In this document: positions 22,043-32,144 of the stretch, piece after piece
Layout of the letters: each line of letters begins with the position of its first letter
How positions within the stretch are numbered: position 1 is the first letter of the stretch
Assembly (NCBI GenBank): GCA_006503535.1
Contig: QYRS01000013.1
Span: forward strand, 248,001-312,000
Source: Arthrinium phaeospermum
Lineage: Eukaryota > Ascomycota > Sordariomycetes > Amphisphaeriales > Apiosporaceae
Direction of reading: 5' to 3'
DNA length: 64,000 nucleotides
Notes under the pieces: generated by a model
The model's input: only the letters and a program-made list of their open reading frames with translations
Database searches by the model: none
Told to the model about the DNA's origin: nothing
Position numbers and translations under genes: made by a program

Positions 22043-22462
22043 GTGTGTGGTTGGGGGGGGATGTATTCGGATGGCCTTCGTCAACAAGTTCGGCGCCCTC
22101 GAAAAAAATGTTATTATCGGTTGACGATAACAGCAGTAGGAGAAAAAAAAGTTTAGGTATGCTGCATACACGCCCCTCCACACCCCGGCAGCTTCGGCTC
22201 CACCCACCCCACTAGCTCCCGTTTCTCGTCGCTATCGCTATTCGTGTCCGGCCTCAATGCCGAGATGTTGAAGCTTTAGACATGTTCTGGTAAGAGTTGA
22301 TAAAAGGGACCGATTCTTCACATGAACGGAGAAACAGATTGGCGTAGGTACTGTTACAGGTTTGTACATACTATGGACGTGTAGTTTTACAGTTCACATT
22401 AATATCAGCTTTGGCCGAGGTTTATCGTGGTGCATAGTTCCGTCCAGTCCGGTCCGGTCCGT
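22043..22462. other. Intergenic region RPC40 promoter / COQ6 3' end
   Basis: 420 bp separating two same-strand genes. It includes a GC-poor stretch with a run of A/T near 22105-22155 upstream of RPC40. No further feature seen. Confidence 0.5.
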
Positions 22463-24007
22463 TCAGAACAGCTTCGCCCCCTTGCCCGCAGCCTGCTCCA
22501 TGAAGAAGTTCTTGAGGGGCCGCATCGCGTTGACGGCATTGAGGCCGAACGACCGGAGCGGCACCAGGGGTCCGCTCTCGATGCTGTAGAGCTTGTGCAG
22601 CTTGTCGACGACGCCCAGCAGGACGTGGTTGGCCGCGTAGCGCTCCGAGTTGTACGCCTCGAGCGACATGCGCGTGCCGAGGTCCTGGCCGTGCAGCACC
22701 GAGTACTCGATGGCGCGCGCGAGGCTCTCGACGTCGCCCTGCCCCGCGTTCAGCCCCTGCCCCGCGAGCGGGTGCGTCGTGTGCGCCGCGTCGCCCACCA
22801 GCGCCACGCGCTCGCCGATGTACGTGTCGGCGTGCCGCAACTTGAGCGGGAACGAGGCGACCGAGCCCTCCTGCACGCCCACCACCGTCTGCGGCACCGA
22901 CTGGTGGTTCACATGCGTGTGCTGCAGCCTCCAGAGCAGCTCTTCCGCCTGGCCGGACTCCATCGTGTGCATGAACTCCAGGTCGACCGTCCGCAGGCGA
23001 AACGCCGCGTTGACCATAGCCAAGAAGTCCTTGGCGGGTAGGCTCTTGAGCAGGGCCGCATTGCGCGGAGTCGTCGACCAGACCATCGTAGCATAGCGTC
23101 CGGGCATAGGTAGCATAGCCACGGGGCCCGTGGGCAGGAAGCGCTGATACGCAATCTTCATGTCGTGACCGCCCCAGCCCTCGTCTTCCATCTCCAACGT
23201 AGCCACCACGCCGTGCCTCTCGTAGTCCCAGCCCCGGCTCTCAATCTCCGCAAAGGCCCGTACGGGGCTGTTGGCGCCGTCGGCACCGACCAGGAGGCGA
23301 GCGGCGAGCTGCTTGCCGCCCGAGAGATGTATGATGGGCCATTGGGTCAGATCCAGGTCGTCCTTGTCCTCGCCGAGCGTGATGTTCTCCACCTTGACCT
23401 TGTCGAATACGTCGGTTCCGCCGATGCCGTCCATCCGGCGCAGAAGCCCGGAGGTGAGGTTCAGGTTCTCCGTCATGTAGGCGATCGTCCTCCCCGTGCT
23501 GGGCGTCTCCCAGTCGAACTCGATGCGCGCATCCGTCACGCCGTCCCAGACCTGCATCTCGTGATACGGCTGGACACGCTCTCTCGCCAGGTGGTCCCAC
23601 GCCCCGATCCGGTTCAGAAAGTTCGCCGAGGAGGGGGTCAGCGAGCTGCATCGGTTCGAGAATCGGTCCGGGGGCAGCTTCCAATCGCGGGTCTTGGCCA
23701 GGTCCTGCGCTTCGACGAGGGCAACCCGTAGGCCAGCTGTGGCTGGGTTCGATCCTACACACCAAAGACAATGGATTAGACACTGAACTCATGCGCAGGC
23801 CGGGGCAATTGTATACATACGAAGCGCTGTCAGAAGACTCAGGCCCGCGGGCCCTCCACCCACGCAGACAACATCATAGATGTCGGGTTGCGACGCAGCG
23901 CTGGCATAGGTGCGACGTGCCTGTGCTCCCAGCTGGCGGCTGCACGACCAACACAGCCGACTTGCTGGCCTCCGAAGTTGCCGTGACCGACTTAATAAGG
24001 CCTCCAT
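22463..24007 (-). CDS. COQ6: Ubiquinone biosynthesis flavin monooxygenase COQ6, mitochondrial
   Basis: FAD-dependent hydroxylase of the coenzyme Q synthome that performs the C5 ring hydroxylation on the matrix face of the inner membrane. Exons are 23821-24007 and 22463-23754, giving 492 residues. The 66-bp intron has a GTATGT donor. The N-terminus is Arg/Ser-rich without acids (a presequence), followed by the dinucleotide-binding motif VCVGGGPAGLSLL near residues 47-59. The ubiH/COQ6 family signature VALVGDAAHTTHPLAGQGLN lies near 380. The start is the first ATG. Confidence 0.95.
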
Positions 24008-24498
24008 CTGCGCAAGGGTCCTGTGTTCAAAGGTTTGTACCGGTCCGGTATTCGAGAAGTTGCAAGGTGCTTCTCTGAAAGGTATTGAGAACTCCGAGCC
24101 AATCCCGAAGTTTTGCCGCTACTATATAATCCCCAACTCGCACGAGGGGGGATTCACCAAGTAAGTCTACCCGCTCGAATGACAATGGTTCGTGTTTTCG
24201 ATAGCATGGATATCACAACTGAATACGACAATACGTATGTGGAGGTACGGACATTTCTCATCAAACAAACTGCCTTATCGGGCCCCATCATAGCTAGACC
24301 TAAGCATGAATTCATTCGATATCACTCCCCGCGACCAGCCAAACAGTCTGACCAGTTATCATTTCCCCAAACCTAACCTAAAGTAACCTGATAGCCCTAG
24401 CCAACACCGATTATCCCTTTCCCCTATGGTATTACCGCCCGTAAAATGTTACAATTCCAAGGCACCGCAAGCTGCTAGCGACTGAAGACGTCTGCCTT
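24008..24498. other. Intergenic region COQ6 promoter / PIL1 3' end
   Basis: 491 bp between two minus-strand genes. Nothing recognisable beyond ordinary AT-rich flanks. Confidence 0.5.
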
Positions 24499-25717
24499 CT
24501 AAGCAGCGACGCCCCTTGCCTGGACGTCGTCGACCTTCAGATCTTCTTCTGCAGCCTCGGACTTAGCAACAGCCGGTGTCATGTAAGTCTCGTCGTCCGC
24601 AGGGAGGGGTCTTGCGTTTTCGACCTCTGGCCCCGGAGTCGCCGTGCTTCCCACCGTGCCCGCGATGGGCTCGACTTCCAAAGGCTCCCACTTACGGAGG
24701 TCGTCCTCGGCGTCGTTGAGAATCTGTCGCGCAGCACCCCCTTCTTGGTAGCTCTCACGAGCATCGCCCGGGGTGACGGGGCTGTCGTCGAGCAGGGCGA
24801 GGAGGCGTCGTCCGTGCTGGGCGAGGATGATCTGCTTCTCGGCCCGTTCAATGACGGCGGCGAACTCGGCGGCATATGACTCCTTGAGCTTCTGGCGTGT
24901 CTATTTCGCGCCTTGTTAGCCATTGTAGCGCTCAAGCGATGGATGAATGGTTCTTTTTAGCGCATACCACGTTCGTTAATTGCGCCTCGGCCACCAGGTT
25001 CTCGGCCTCGGCCCTAATAAGCTCTTGCTCCAAGACAACCAGGCGGGTGCTCTGGGGCTCCTTGACCTTGATCTTCTGGATCTCGTCGGCGATCTTGGCC
25101 TTGCTGTCGCGGCTGGGCTGGACGCTCTTCTCCGTGTTACGGATGGTCTTGAGCACGCCGCGGGCGTCCTCGAGGCCGTGGGCGTAGTTGTCCTCGACGT
25201 CGCCCAGCTCCGACAGGATCACCCCGACCTTGTCACTGATGTCGGACACGCCGTCGTCGCCCGTCTGCTCGCCCCATTCCGACAGCTGCGTCGCGATGTT
25301 GGTCCGCTCCCGCCCGGCATTCTCGTGCGCCGACACCAGGTTGTTGGACGACTTGATCACCCGGTACAACTTGCGCGACAGCTCCGGCTGGATCGACCCG
25401 CGCAGCGACGCGAACGTGAAGCCCTTCCGGTGGGTCGGCGAGGTTTGGTTCGAGTTGCCGCCGCCACCATTCTTGGAGCGGACAGATAGAGCGCGATGCC
25501 TAACAAAGACGTGTTTATTAGCAGTCAGTTCGACTTGACGGAAAGGATCAATGTCAAGCTTTCAATACATATGTACTGATCCTTTAGAAGAAGGCCGTTC
25601 TGCGCATGCGCTCTTCCAATTTTTCGCGAGGACGAACATGGTTGACGGATTCAAAGATGTGTTCTTATGCTGCATTCAAGAAGATATGCTGGGGGGTTCT
25701 GAGTTGTTCTCTTACAT
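24499..25717 (-). CDS. PIL1: Eisosome core component PIL1/LSP1 (BAR-domain protein)
   Basis: Main structural protein of eisosomes, a BAR-domain coat under plasma-membrane furrows. The coding exons fit only if the first holds just the bases AT (25717-25716), followed by 24968-25499 and 24499-24900. The spliced total of 936 bp gives 311 residues in frame. The start codon would then be split AT/G by a 216-bp intron (donor GTAAGAG, acceptor TTGTTAG with a CTAAT branch site) and the protein begins MHRALSVRSK. The second intron, 67 bp, joins AQLTNV to TRQKLKES. Family landmarks are FTFASLRGSIQPELSRKLYR, NLVSAHENAGRERTNIATQL and the coiled BAR segment to about residue 215. The acidic tail is variable in the family. 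Identity is certain; the start is the one uncertain point. Confidence 0.9.
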
Positions 25718-26795
25718 GATGGAATTCCTGTCCTATGTACTAAAGGCAGGTATAACTATGCGCCAGAGTCAGCGACATTCTGCTTACTCGTTTCCATGAT
25801 CCAAGATTGGGAAGGCATTGATGCGATTCCCAATCGAAGCTTCCAAGAAGCAACAGCTAGCCGTGCGTGTCGACTTACGGATGGCAATGTCAAAGTAAGG
25901 CAAGCTTTGGTGGAATAGTTACTCGATATGTCGTGGTGGGGCCGGATCAGCACAGATCGAGTGACAACGGATGTATAGTCGTACAGGGATTATGGGGTAT
26001 ATGAGGAAATAGTATAATAGTCTTCATGAAACACCGATCTGGGGAGCCAAAGAGGGAACTCGGCGACGTGTGTTATTAATAATATCTATCTTTTGGTTTT
26101 ATGTGTGCATCACGAATGGCGACAAAGGAGGAAGTAAGCAAAGGCTCGACCATTACGGCATACACCATCCTCCTCTCAGCCCTTCTGCTCCCCTCATTCT
26201 TGCTACGGCCGGTGATGACGGGCGTTGGTCGTACACTACAAGACCACTAGTTCCCATTGGTGCTTTCACGGCGATAGCTAATAATTAGGTGTCTCTCGAT
26301 CCTACAGTACTGTGAGGTCTCGTGCTGAACCAAAAGCTCGGAGGGGGCTGGTTGTCTTTACTTTTTTGTCTCTGTCGATGACGACAGAGGCGATGACATC
26401 ATATTGATCTATGTCCAATGTATTGAAATGGGAAAGCCCAATCAGACGATCCAGAATTACAGTAACTCCCCTGCTCCCCCCTTGTCCACTACTAACAAAC
26501 ACCCGAAATTCCCAAAGAACACCCCGCTTGGCCAATGCGTCGCTCGCTTTTGCTCCCCCCACCCTAACCGGTTAAGCCATTATGACGACGCTGTGGGAAG
26601 CAATGCCCCAATTGTCGCTTGCCGGCTGCTAAAAAGACAAGACATCGATTTAAGTAAAAATGAACGTAGTCCGAGTGTTCCACAACCCTTTCGGCTCAGC
26701 CCGGAGGGATCCATGGGGACCCCATGTCGTGATATTAATTTGTGTAATATGTCGGTTTAATGATATAGTCACGGCGTGTAGTCAAGTCGCATCCT
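25718..26795. other. Intergenic region upstream of PIL1
   Basis: About 1.1 kb. A strong minus-strand donor CCATCC/GTAAGT at about 25877 and several AG acceptors suggest that the PIL1 leader may have further introns. No other gene seen. Confidence 0.45.
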
Positions 26796-27077
26796 CTAGT
26801 AGTAACGTGTCTGGCTCGTGCGCTCGTACACGACAGGGACGGTGCGATGGTGGCTCGTGGTGCTCACGCGCGGGCTGTGCGACGAGTGCCGATGGTGACT
26901 GCTAGTGTAGCTAGCCCGCGGAGCATGGTGCTTGTGGTGATGGTGGTGGTGAGCCTCCCGAGTGGGAATGACCTCGGAGTGGTAGTAGTAGGTCTTTGCG
27001 GGTTTCTTGCCGAAACACATGTTGTCGGCGGGGATGACGTAAGCTCGAGTTGTGGTGGTGGTGGTGGTCGAGGGCAT
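26796..27077 (-). CDS. Small His-rich protein, hypothetical
   Basis: 93 codons from the first ATG; an internal ATG at 27020 (MCFGKKPAK, with A at -3) is probably the true start, giving 74 residues. The first ATG is followed by a CAC/ACC repeat and overlaps a TATAAA. The protein has a Tyr triplet, a run of six His plus a second His cluster, many Ser and Arg, and ends RTSQTRYY. No signal peptide or membrane segment. Short MCFG-starting, Tyr/His-rich proteins occur in filamentous ascomycetes to my knowledge, but their function is not known to me. Metal binding by the His run is possible. Confidence 0.55.
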   Translation of the reverse strand: MPSTTTTTTTRAYVIPADNMCFGKKPAKTYYYHSEVIPTREAHHHHHHKHHAPRASYTSSHHRHSSHSPRVSTTSHHRTVPVVYERTSQTRYY

Positions 27078-28528
27078 TTATATGGTGATGCGCAAGAGGC
27101 GAGGGATGAGTACAGAGGTAGGTATGATATCTGAGATATAGGATCTAGAGTGGATGTCTGGCGGGAAGCGACGAGACTTATAGGTAGGGAAATAAGACAG
27201 GTGACTTGACAGGGTCGGATGATATGATGGATTGGACCCTGAGATCTGACCTGGAAAGCCGGGAGTTGGTCGCCTATTTATCACCTCCTCGCTGCTGCCC
27301 GCTGGCTTGACGTCTTTCCATCATCCGAAAGCGATTACTCGATCCCTTGTCTTTGCCTTACGGAGATCTGCCTTGAAATTCCATGTTTTTCGCAAACTTC
27401 CAGGGTTCTGATCTCTATACCCTCGCACTGCCCAGCTGCGGATCCCTGCAATCCTTGCCCCGGCTAACTGGGGCTTTCGGCTCGGGTGATTCCACACCGT
27501 CACACTGGACCCTTTCACCTACGGCCGCCTTCAAGTTTTTGGTGATATAGCCTGGCATCGATAATAGGCTGTGCTGGCTGCATCTGGAACAAGCCCACCA
27601 CCTGCATGCTGCACTGGCAATGATGTCTTTCGCCTAGGTACGGAATACCTAGGCAGCCATTTCCAGCCCCGACACGACAGGACGAATGATCAGATCGCGG
27701 ACCTTATTAGAGCCTCAAGCTAAGGGTCTAACCAACTAAAACCACAGCCCCGTGAGCAGCGTAGTACTGCAGATACGCAGTAGCATAGGTAGAAATGTCC
27801 AGGTCAACTAGCACAACGTCTTGGCAGGGTACAGTAGGTCGTCAAGCCCGCCAGACTTATGCGGATTTGCCTCTTCGTTCGTATACTAATCGACCCCATT
27901 CTGCCTGCCTTGCTTTCACCACTGTAAAGTAGCATCCAGGCATCCCTTAGCAACACCGCCAAGCAATTCCCCATGCTATCGGCAGCTGCTTACGTGCATC
28001 GGGTCGCACTCATGCATCTAGGGGTTTCCATCCCTCTTGTGCGAGTCGCGGGCCCTTCTTTCGACCTACCCATGATGTTGGGCCGACGTCAGCCTGCATT
28101 CTACCTAGTTGCCCGGGGTACGCTAATTGATTTGATCGCCAAGCTTAGTGATGCCAGAATCGAGGCCTTGCAGAAAGCCTTCTTCGGTGGCCTATGAGGA
28201 TTTGCATGCCAGATCGAAGCTTCAGAGCACACAAAAGATGTCAAAGCGATCGAGATCTCAACATAGACATGAAGAAGCAGCGGTGTAAGCGAAAATATTT
28301 TTGTTTTACATATCATACGTTGATTCGGCAGGCACTTAGATAGCACAATGTTCATCCACCTGTCATCTTGCATCATTGCCAGGGGATAGGTGTGCAGTCA
28401 CCGATCGAGAGCCTTCTCAAACGTCTCTCTACCCGGTGCGCTGGCGCGTTGTCATCAAGGTTCCTTTTCATATCAGTTACCCTCTATGTACGCCTGTGAT
28501 TACATATCAGACCACAAATTCCATGTCT
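27078..28528. other. Intergenic region, no gene recognised
   Basis: 1.45 kb between the His-rich gene and the OST1 3' end. It contains only short open frames (e.g. 74 codons at 27973-28197, plus strand) without recognisable motifs. Confidence 0.5.
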
Positions 28529-30133
28529 CTATTTTGATGAAAGGTTCACGTCCACCTTGGACAAGAGCCAGATCCCGACAAACAGGGACATCATGCTTCC
28601 GAAAACCACCAACGGTTTGCGGAGGCTAGCTGCGAATGTGTAGTCGTAAGAAACGATCAGGTCCCGGTCCCGGAAATCGTCATGGAGATTGCGGGCCTTG
28701 ATGGTAAGCACGGTGCGGCCAATGGTGTCCAGGTAAGTCTTTTGTTGGTCAACAACAACTTCGGTAATGGACGACTCGGGAATGGATGTGTGAAACTTGA
28801 CGTTCCTATAAAACATGCTTGTTAGCTACCGTTCCTGCGAGCAAATGGGTTTGTTTTACTTACTCGGCGCCTTCAGGTAGGACGACTCGCACATGAACCT
28901 GCTCATACCCAAAACCCTCAGGCTGCTTAGGCCCCTCGAGGAAAGGGATGTTCAGGATGTAGCTGTCTCCAGTCTTCTGTCGCAAGAAGTACTTGGCATC
29001 CACGTTCCACCCAATGGTGAAAGGGTACTTCCAGCCACCGAAGATGGGATAGCGAGGCTTAATATCGAGAGAGGCTTCCTTCTTGTTGCTTCGGAACCGG
29101 GAGGTGGACACGTTTCCAACGACATCGGTAAAGTATGCATCTGTACTGCCGATCCGGAGAGGGAACTTTATCTCCTTCAGCGCATACGAGTTGGGGTTGA
29201 AGTATTGCGACTGGGCCCATTTGACGCGGTTGAACAGCGAAGAAAGGTTGGCGCCCTTGTTGTAAAGGGTGTATCTCTCCTCGAACGCAATGTTGCCGCC
29301 CCAGTGGCTGACCTCGACGTCACGCTCGAGCAGAGTAACATGGCTCAGAGGCTTGGTGAACTCGTAACGGACCTTGACGGGTGAGACCGCACCAGCCGGT
29401 ACTTCGGGGAAAGGCCCGTAGGTGAGCTTAGCACCTGACTTCTGAGGGAACTCTTTCACGTCGCCGGAGCCGGCAATCTTGGTGTACTCGGGGATGTCAG
29501 ACCCGGGAAGCTTGACTTCAGTCTTCTGCTTGATCGTGGTATAGATCGAAGGGCAGTAGGCAGAGAAGGAGTAGACGAGATACTGCTTATCGGTCTGGTC
29601 GATGGCCGCGGGGAGGGGTGTCAAGGCCTGGAGATAGTGGAACGAGATGCCAATCGTCTGCTGGGCCTTGGGCGGGAGTGGGGTGGGCAATCGGATTCGA
29701 TAGTACTGGGTGTCGCTGATGTGGTGTGTTAGTGCTAGTTGGCTATGCGTTTTATGTACGTTGCAGCGCGGGCTCACCTCAACGGGTCGTACTCGACCGC
29801 CTCTACGACGAAGCCAGTGAGACTGGAGTCCTTGCGGTCCTTAACCTCGAAGCCACCCACTCTCTCCATCTGCTGGCTCGTGAAAGGTAGGAAATATTCA
29901 TCTTGGGGCTCCTTCGAGTCGTTCTCGACGACGACGTTGATCTGCTCCTTGGCGAAGTTCTTTTCTAACGAGATGACATGGACCAGGTTTGCGTTCTTGA
30001 AGACCTGGGGAGGTTTGAATGTCGAAGGAAGGGTGACCTTGGAGACGGAAGGACCAGCGACATTGGTGTCGGCAGTGACAATGGGCGAAATGAGTGAAAG
30101 CAGAGCTGCTGCGCAGGCCGCAATTGACTTCAT
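28529..30133 (-). CDS. OST1: Oligosaccharyltransferase subunit OST1 (ribophorin I)
   Basis: Subunit of the ER oligosaccharyltransferase that transfers the dolichol-linked glycan to Asn. Exons are 29778-30133, 28864-29715 and 28529-28805, giving 494 residues; the introns are 62 and 58 bp. A cleavable signal peptide (MKSIAACAAALLSLISPIVTA) is followed by a luminal domain with the ribophorin I features ISLEKNFAKEQINVVVEND, YTLYNKGANLSSLFNRVKWAQSQY and YPIFGGWKYPFTIGWN. Near the C-terminus a single membrane helix (PLVVFGSMMSLFVGIWLL) is followed by a short tail. The ATG at 30133 is the first in the frame. Confidence 0.96.
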
Positions 30134-32144
30134 GATGGAAATCAAACACCTCGAGCGCTCATGGGGAGAGCAGCTCTACACAATTGATAGGGTGGGAAGC
30201 GAAAAAGAAGAGTAGGAGGGGATGATTGTGGTATTGTCGTTGTGACAAGCCTGGCCTAACTCGTCATTGGTCTTGATCTGGTTCAACTCGACTATCAATT
30301 CAATATCATCTATCTGGCCCGAGTTCAGTTCAGTTGAGCACACACACACACATTGACACTTACAGCTGCAACGTAAGCTTCTTGGCCCAATTGGTAGAGC
30401 TCTACCTGGCCACTACTGACACCCCTGTTAGATGGGGGAGGAGCTAGGTACCGCTTCCCCGGCGCTGAGGAGCCAAGTTAGTCCGGATTTTTGATAATGG
30501 CACTGCCACAAGAGCCACAGACGGCTTCATCACCAGCCATAGAAAGCTACCACTATCCGTACATGCAGATACTCCCACCAAGCGAAAGTGGGATGGGAGC
30601 TTGGGTCCCCTTTTTCTACATCGAATGGGATTCCGGCGTTCCTCGATGCATTGCATACCTATCAAAAAAATGCCCCTCCATGTGAGAGGTCCATTTGATA
30701 TCAATCGCTCACTCACTCATGGATCTGAACCAAGTGCGCTGTACGTATGTAGTATGGATGCAATGCAGTGCAGTTAAGTCACAGCTATAAAAGTATCCAT
30801 ACATGATAGATAACGTCTAGGTATACTTGCGGGCTCCGGTACATTGCATATTCCCTCGACTCAACTGTGGATTTATCCCAAGGTTCTTCCTCCTCTTCCT
30901 CTTCCTCGTTCCCATTGGCGCGAGGTACCATCTGAATAAAACTGCAAATGTTCTCTCTTCTGTCCCCCTCGCCCCATGGCGGACATAGTTCAGTCGCAGC
31001 ATCTTACGATTCTACCTGTTTTTGAGCCACCACCGGGATCCCGGAGGAGGCATTTTCTGCAAGAACGCCACTCTGGGTGGGGGCTAGGATAAGTAATATG
31101 GTGCTCGGCTGATTGAAAAATGGGAGAGAAGGGCCTTTCCGCATGCTTCAATGCGGTGGACTCGGGGTTTGGTTCGTGAGATGGCAAAGATGGCATGATG
31201 GCCAGATGGGAATCGTAACGAGCTGGGCAGCCCACGAGAGTCCAACACGACTCAACCCGGCCTCCATGGCCGCTCTTTCCTCGCCTCACCCGCTCGAGGC
31301 TCCCATCCAGGCGCTCGAAGGGGCATGGCGTAGACCGTACGAGACGCCTTTGGAAGGGCAGAATGGAGACACACCGCTGCAGCGCGACCCACCGTGCGAG
31401 GATTCCCTCGGGCATGCAGAGCTGTGGTAGGGCAGAGCTGGGCAGCGTAGCAAGCAATAGGGCCTTCTAGGCTTCTGGGCTCTGGTCTGTGAGTCTGTCC
31501 GGAGACTGGGTGCTGGGACCTGGCGTGTTGTTAGATAATGAATGTACATGATGATACGTACTTTGCTTGCATCAATCTACCTACTTGTACATGAGGTCGA
31601 CACGCAGCATCCAAGCGGTTTCACGCAACTCTAATTGCGCCCCCGCTCTCGCTGCAGTACCTTCAAAAGTGCGCCGCGCCGCCCGCCAGAATCGACCTCA
31701 TCCCACCTCCTCCTGTCACCCAGAGCCCATTTTGACTATTGATAGCTGTTGGTTGAGCTGAGTAAGTTTGTACCCTCCCTACATCTGCCTGCATCCATAC
31801 AAGAACTCTTTTCAGCTGGTTGCCAACAAATTTTCTGCATTGGTTTTCCCTCTTTAATCCAGACGACTCTCTTTGGACTGACGATTATTCTGTACCTACA
31901 GTTCTTATCTCTATCATCGCAGTACGGTATATGTGAGTATACTTACCCATCTCTGCCTGCCCGTCCACGAAGAACCCCTCCCCCTCCATTGTTGCGTCAT
32001 ACGACTGAAAAGTCCGAATTGACTTTTTGCGTCGACTTACATTGACACACTTCATCACAAACCGCACCGCCTGGATTGGCTGGCTGACAAGTAGATTGCC
32101 TGCAGAATTAAGACAACCCCAATTCAAAGACCTTTTCCGGCAAG
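30134..32144. other. Divergent OST1/hexokinase intergenic region
   Basis: 2.0 kb. Contains a (CA)n run near 30342-30355, the tRNA-like element at 30376-30445, and CT-rich sequence nearer the hexokinase start. Overlapping open frames on both strands at 30990-31457 have no recognisable product. The region is long enough to hold a regulatory RNA or a hexokinase leader. Confidence 0.5.
30376..30445 (+). tRNA. tRNA-like element, probably degenerate
   Basis: AGCTTCT (30376-30382) pairs fully with AGGAGCT (30439-30445), allowing one G-U. An A-box-like TGGCCCAATTGG starts at 30383 in the right place. CCCCT/GGGGG encloses a 7-nt loop directly next to the acceptor strand, as in a T arm. The loop is GTTAGAT, not TTCGANN, and the anticodon arm does not pair. 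It is probably a tRNA relic or coincidence. Confidence 0.25.

Noticed and set aside
30990..31457. Minus-strand 155-codon frame in the OST1/hexokinase gap, with an exon-like segment between CAG and CAG/GTAGAA
   Set aside because: No recognisable protein features and an overlapping plus-strand frame of similar size. The splice-like sites alone are not enough.
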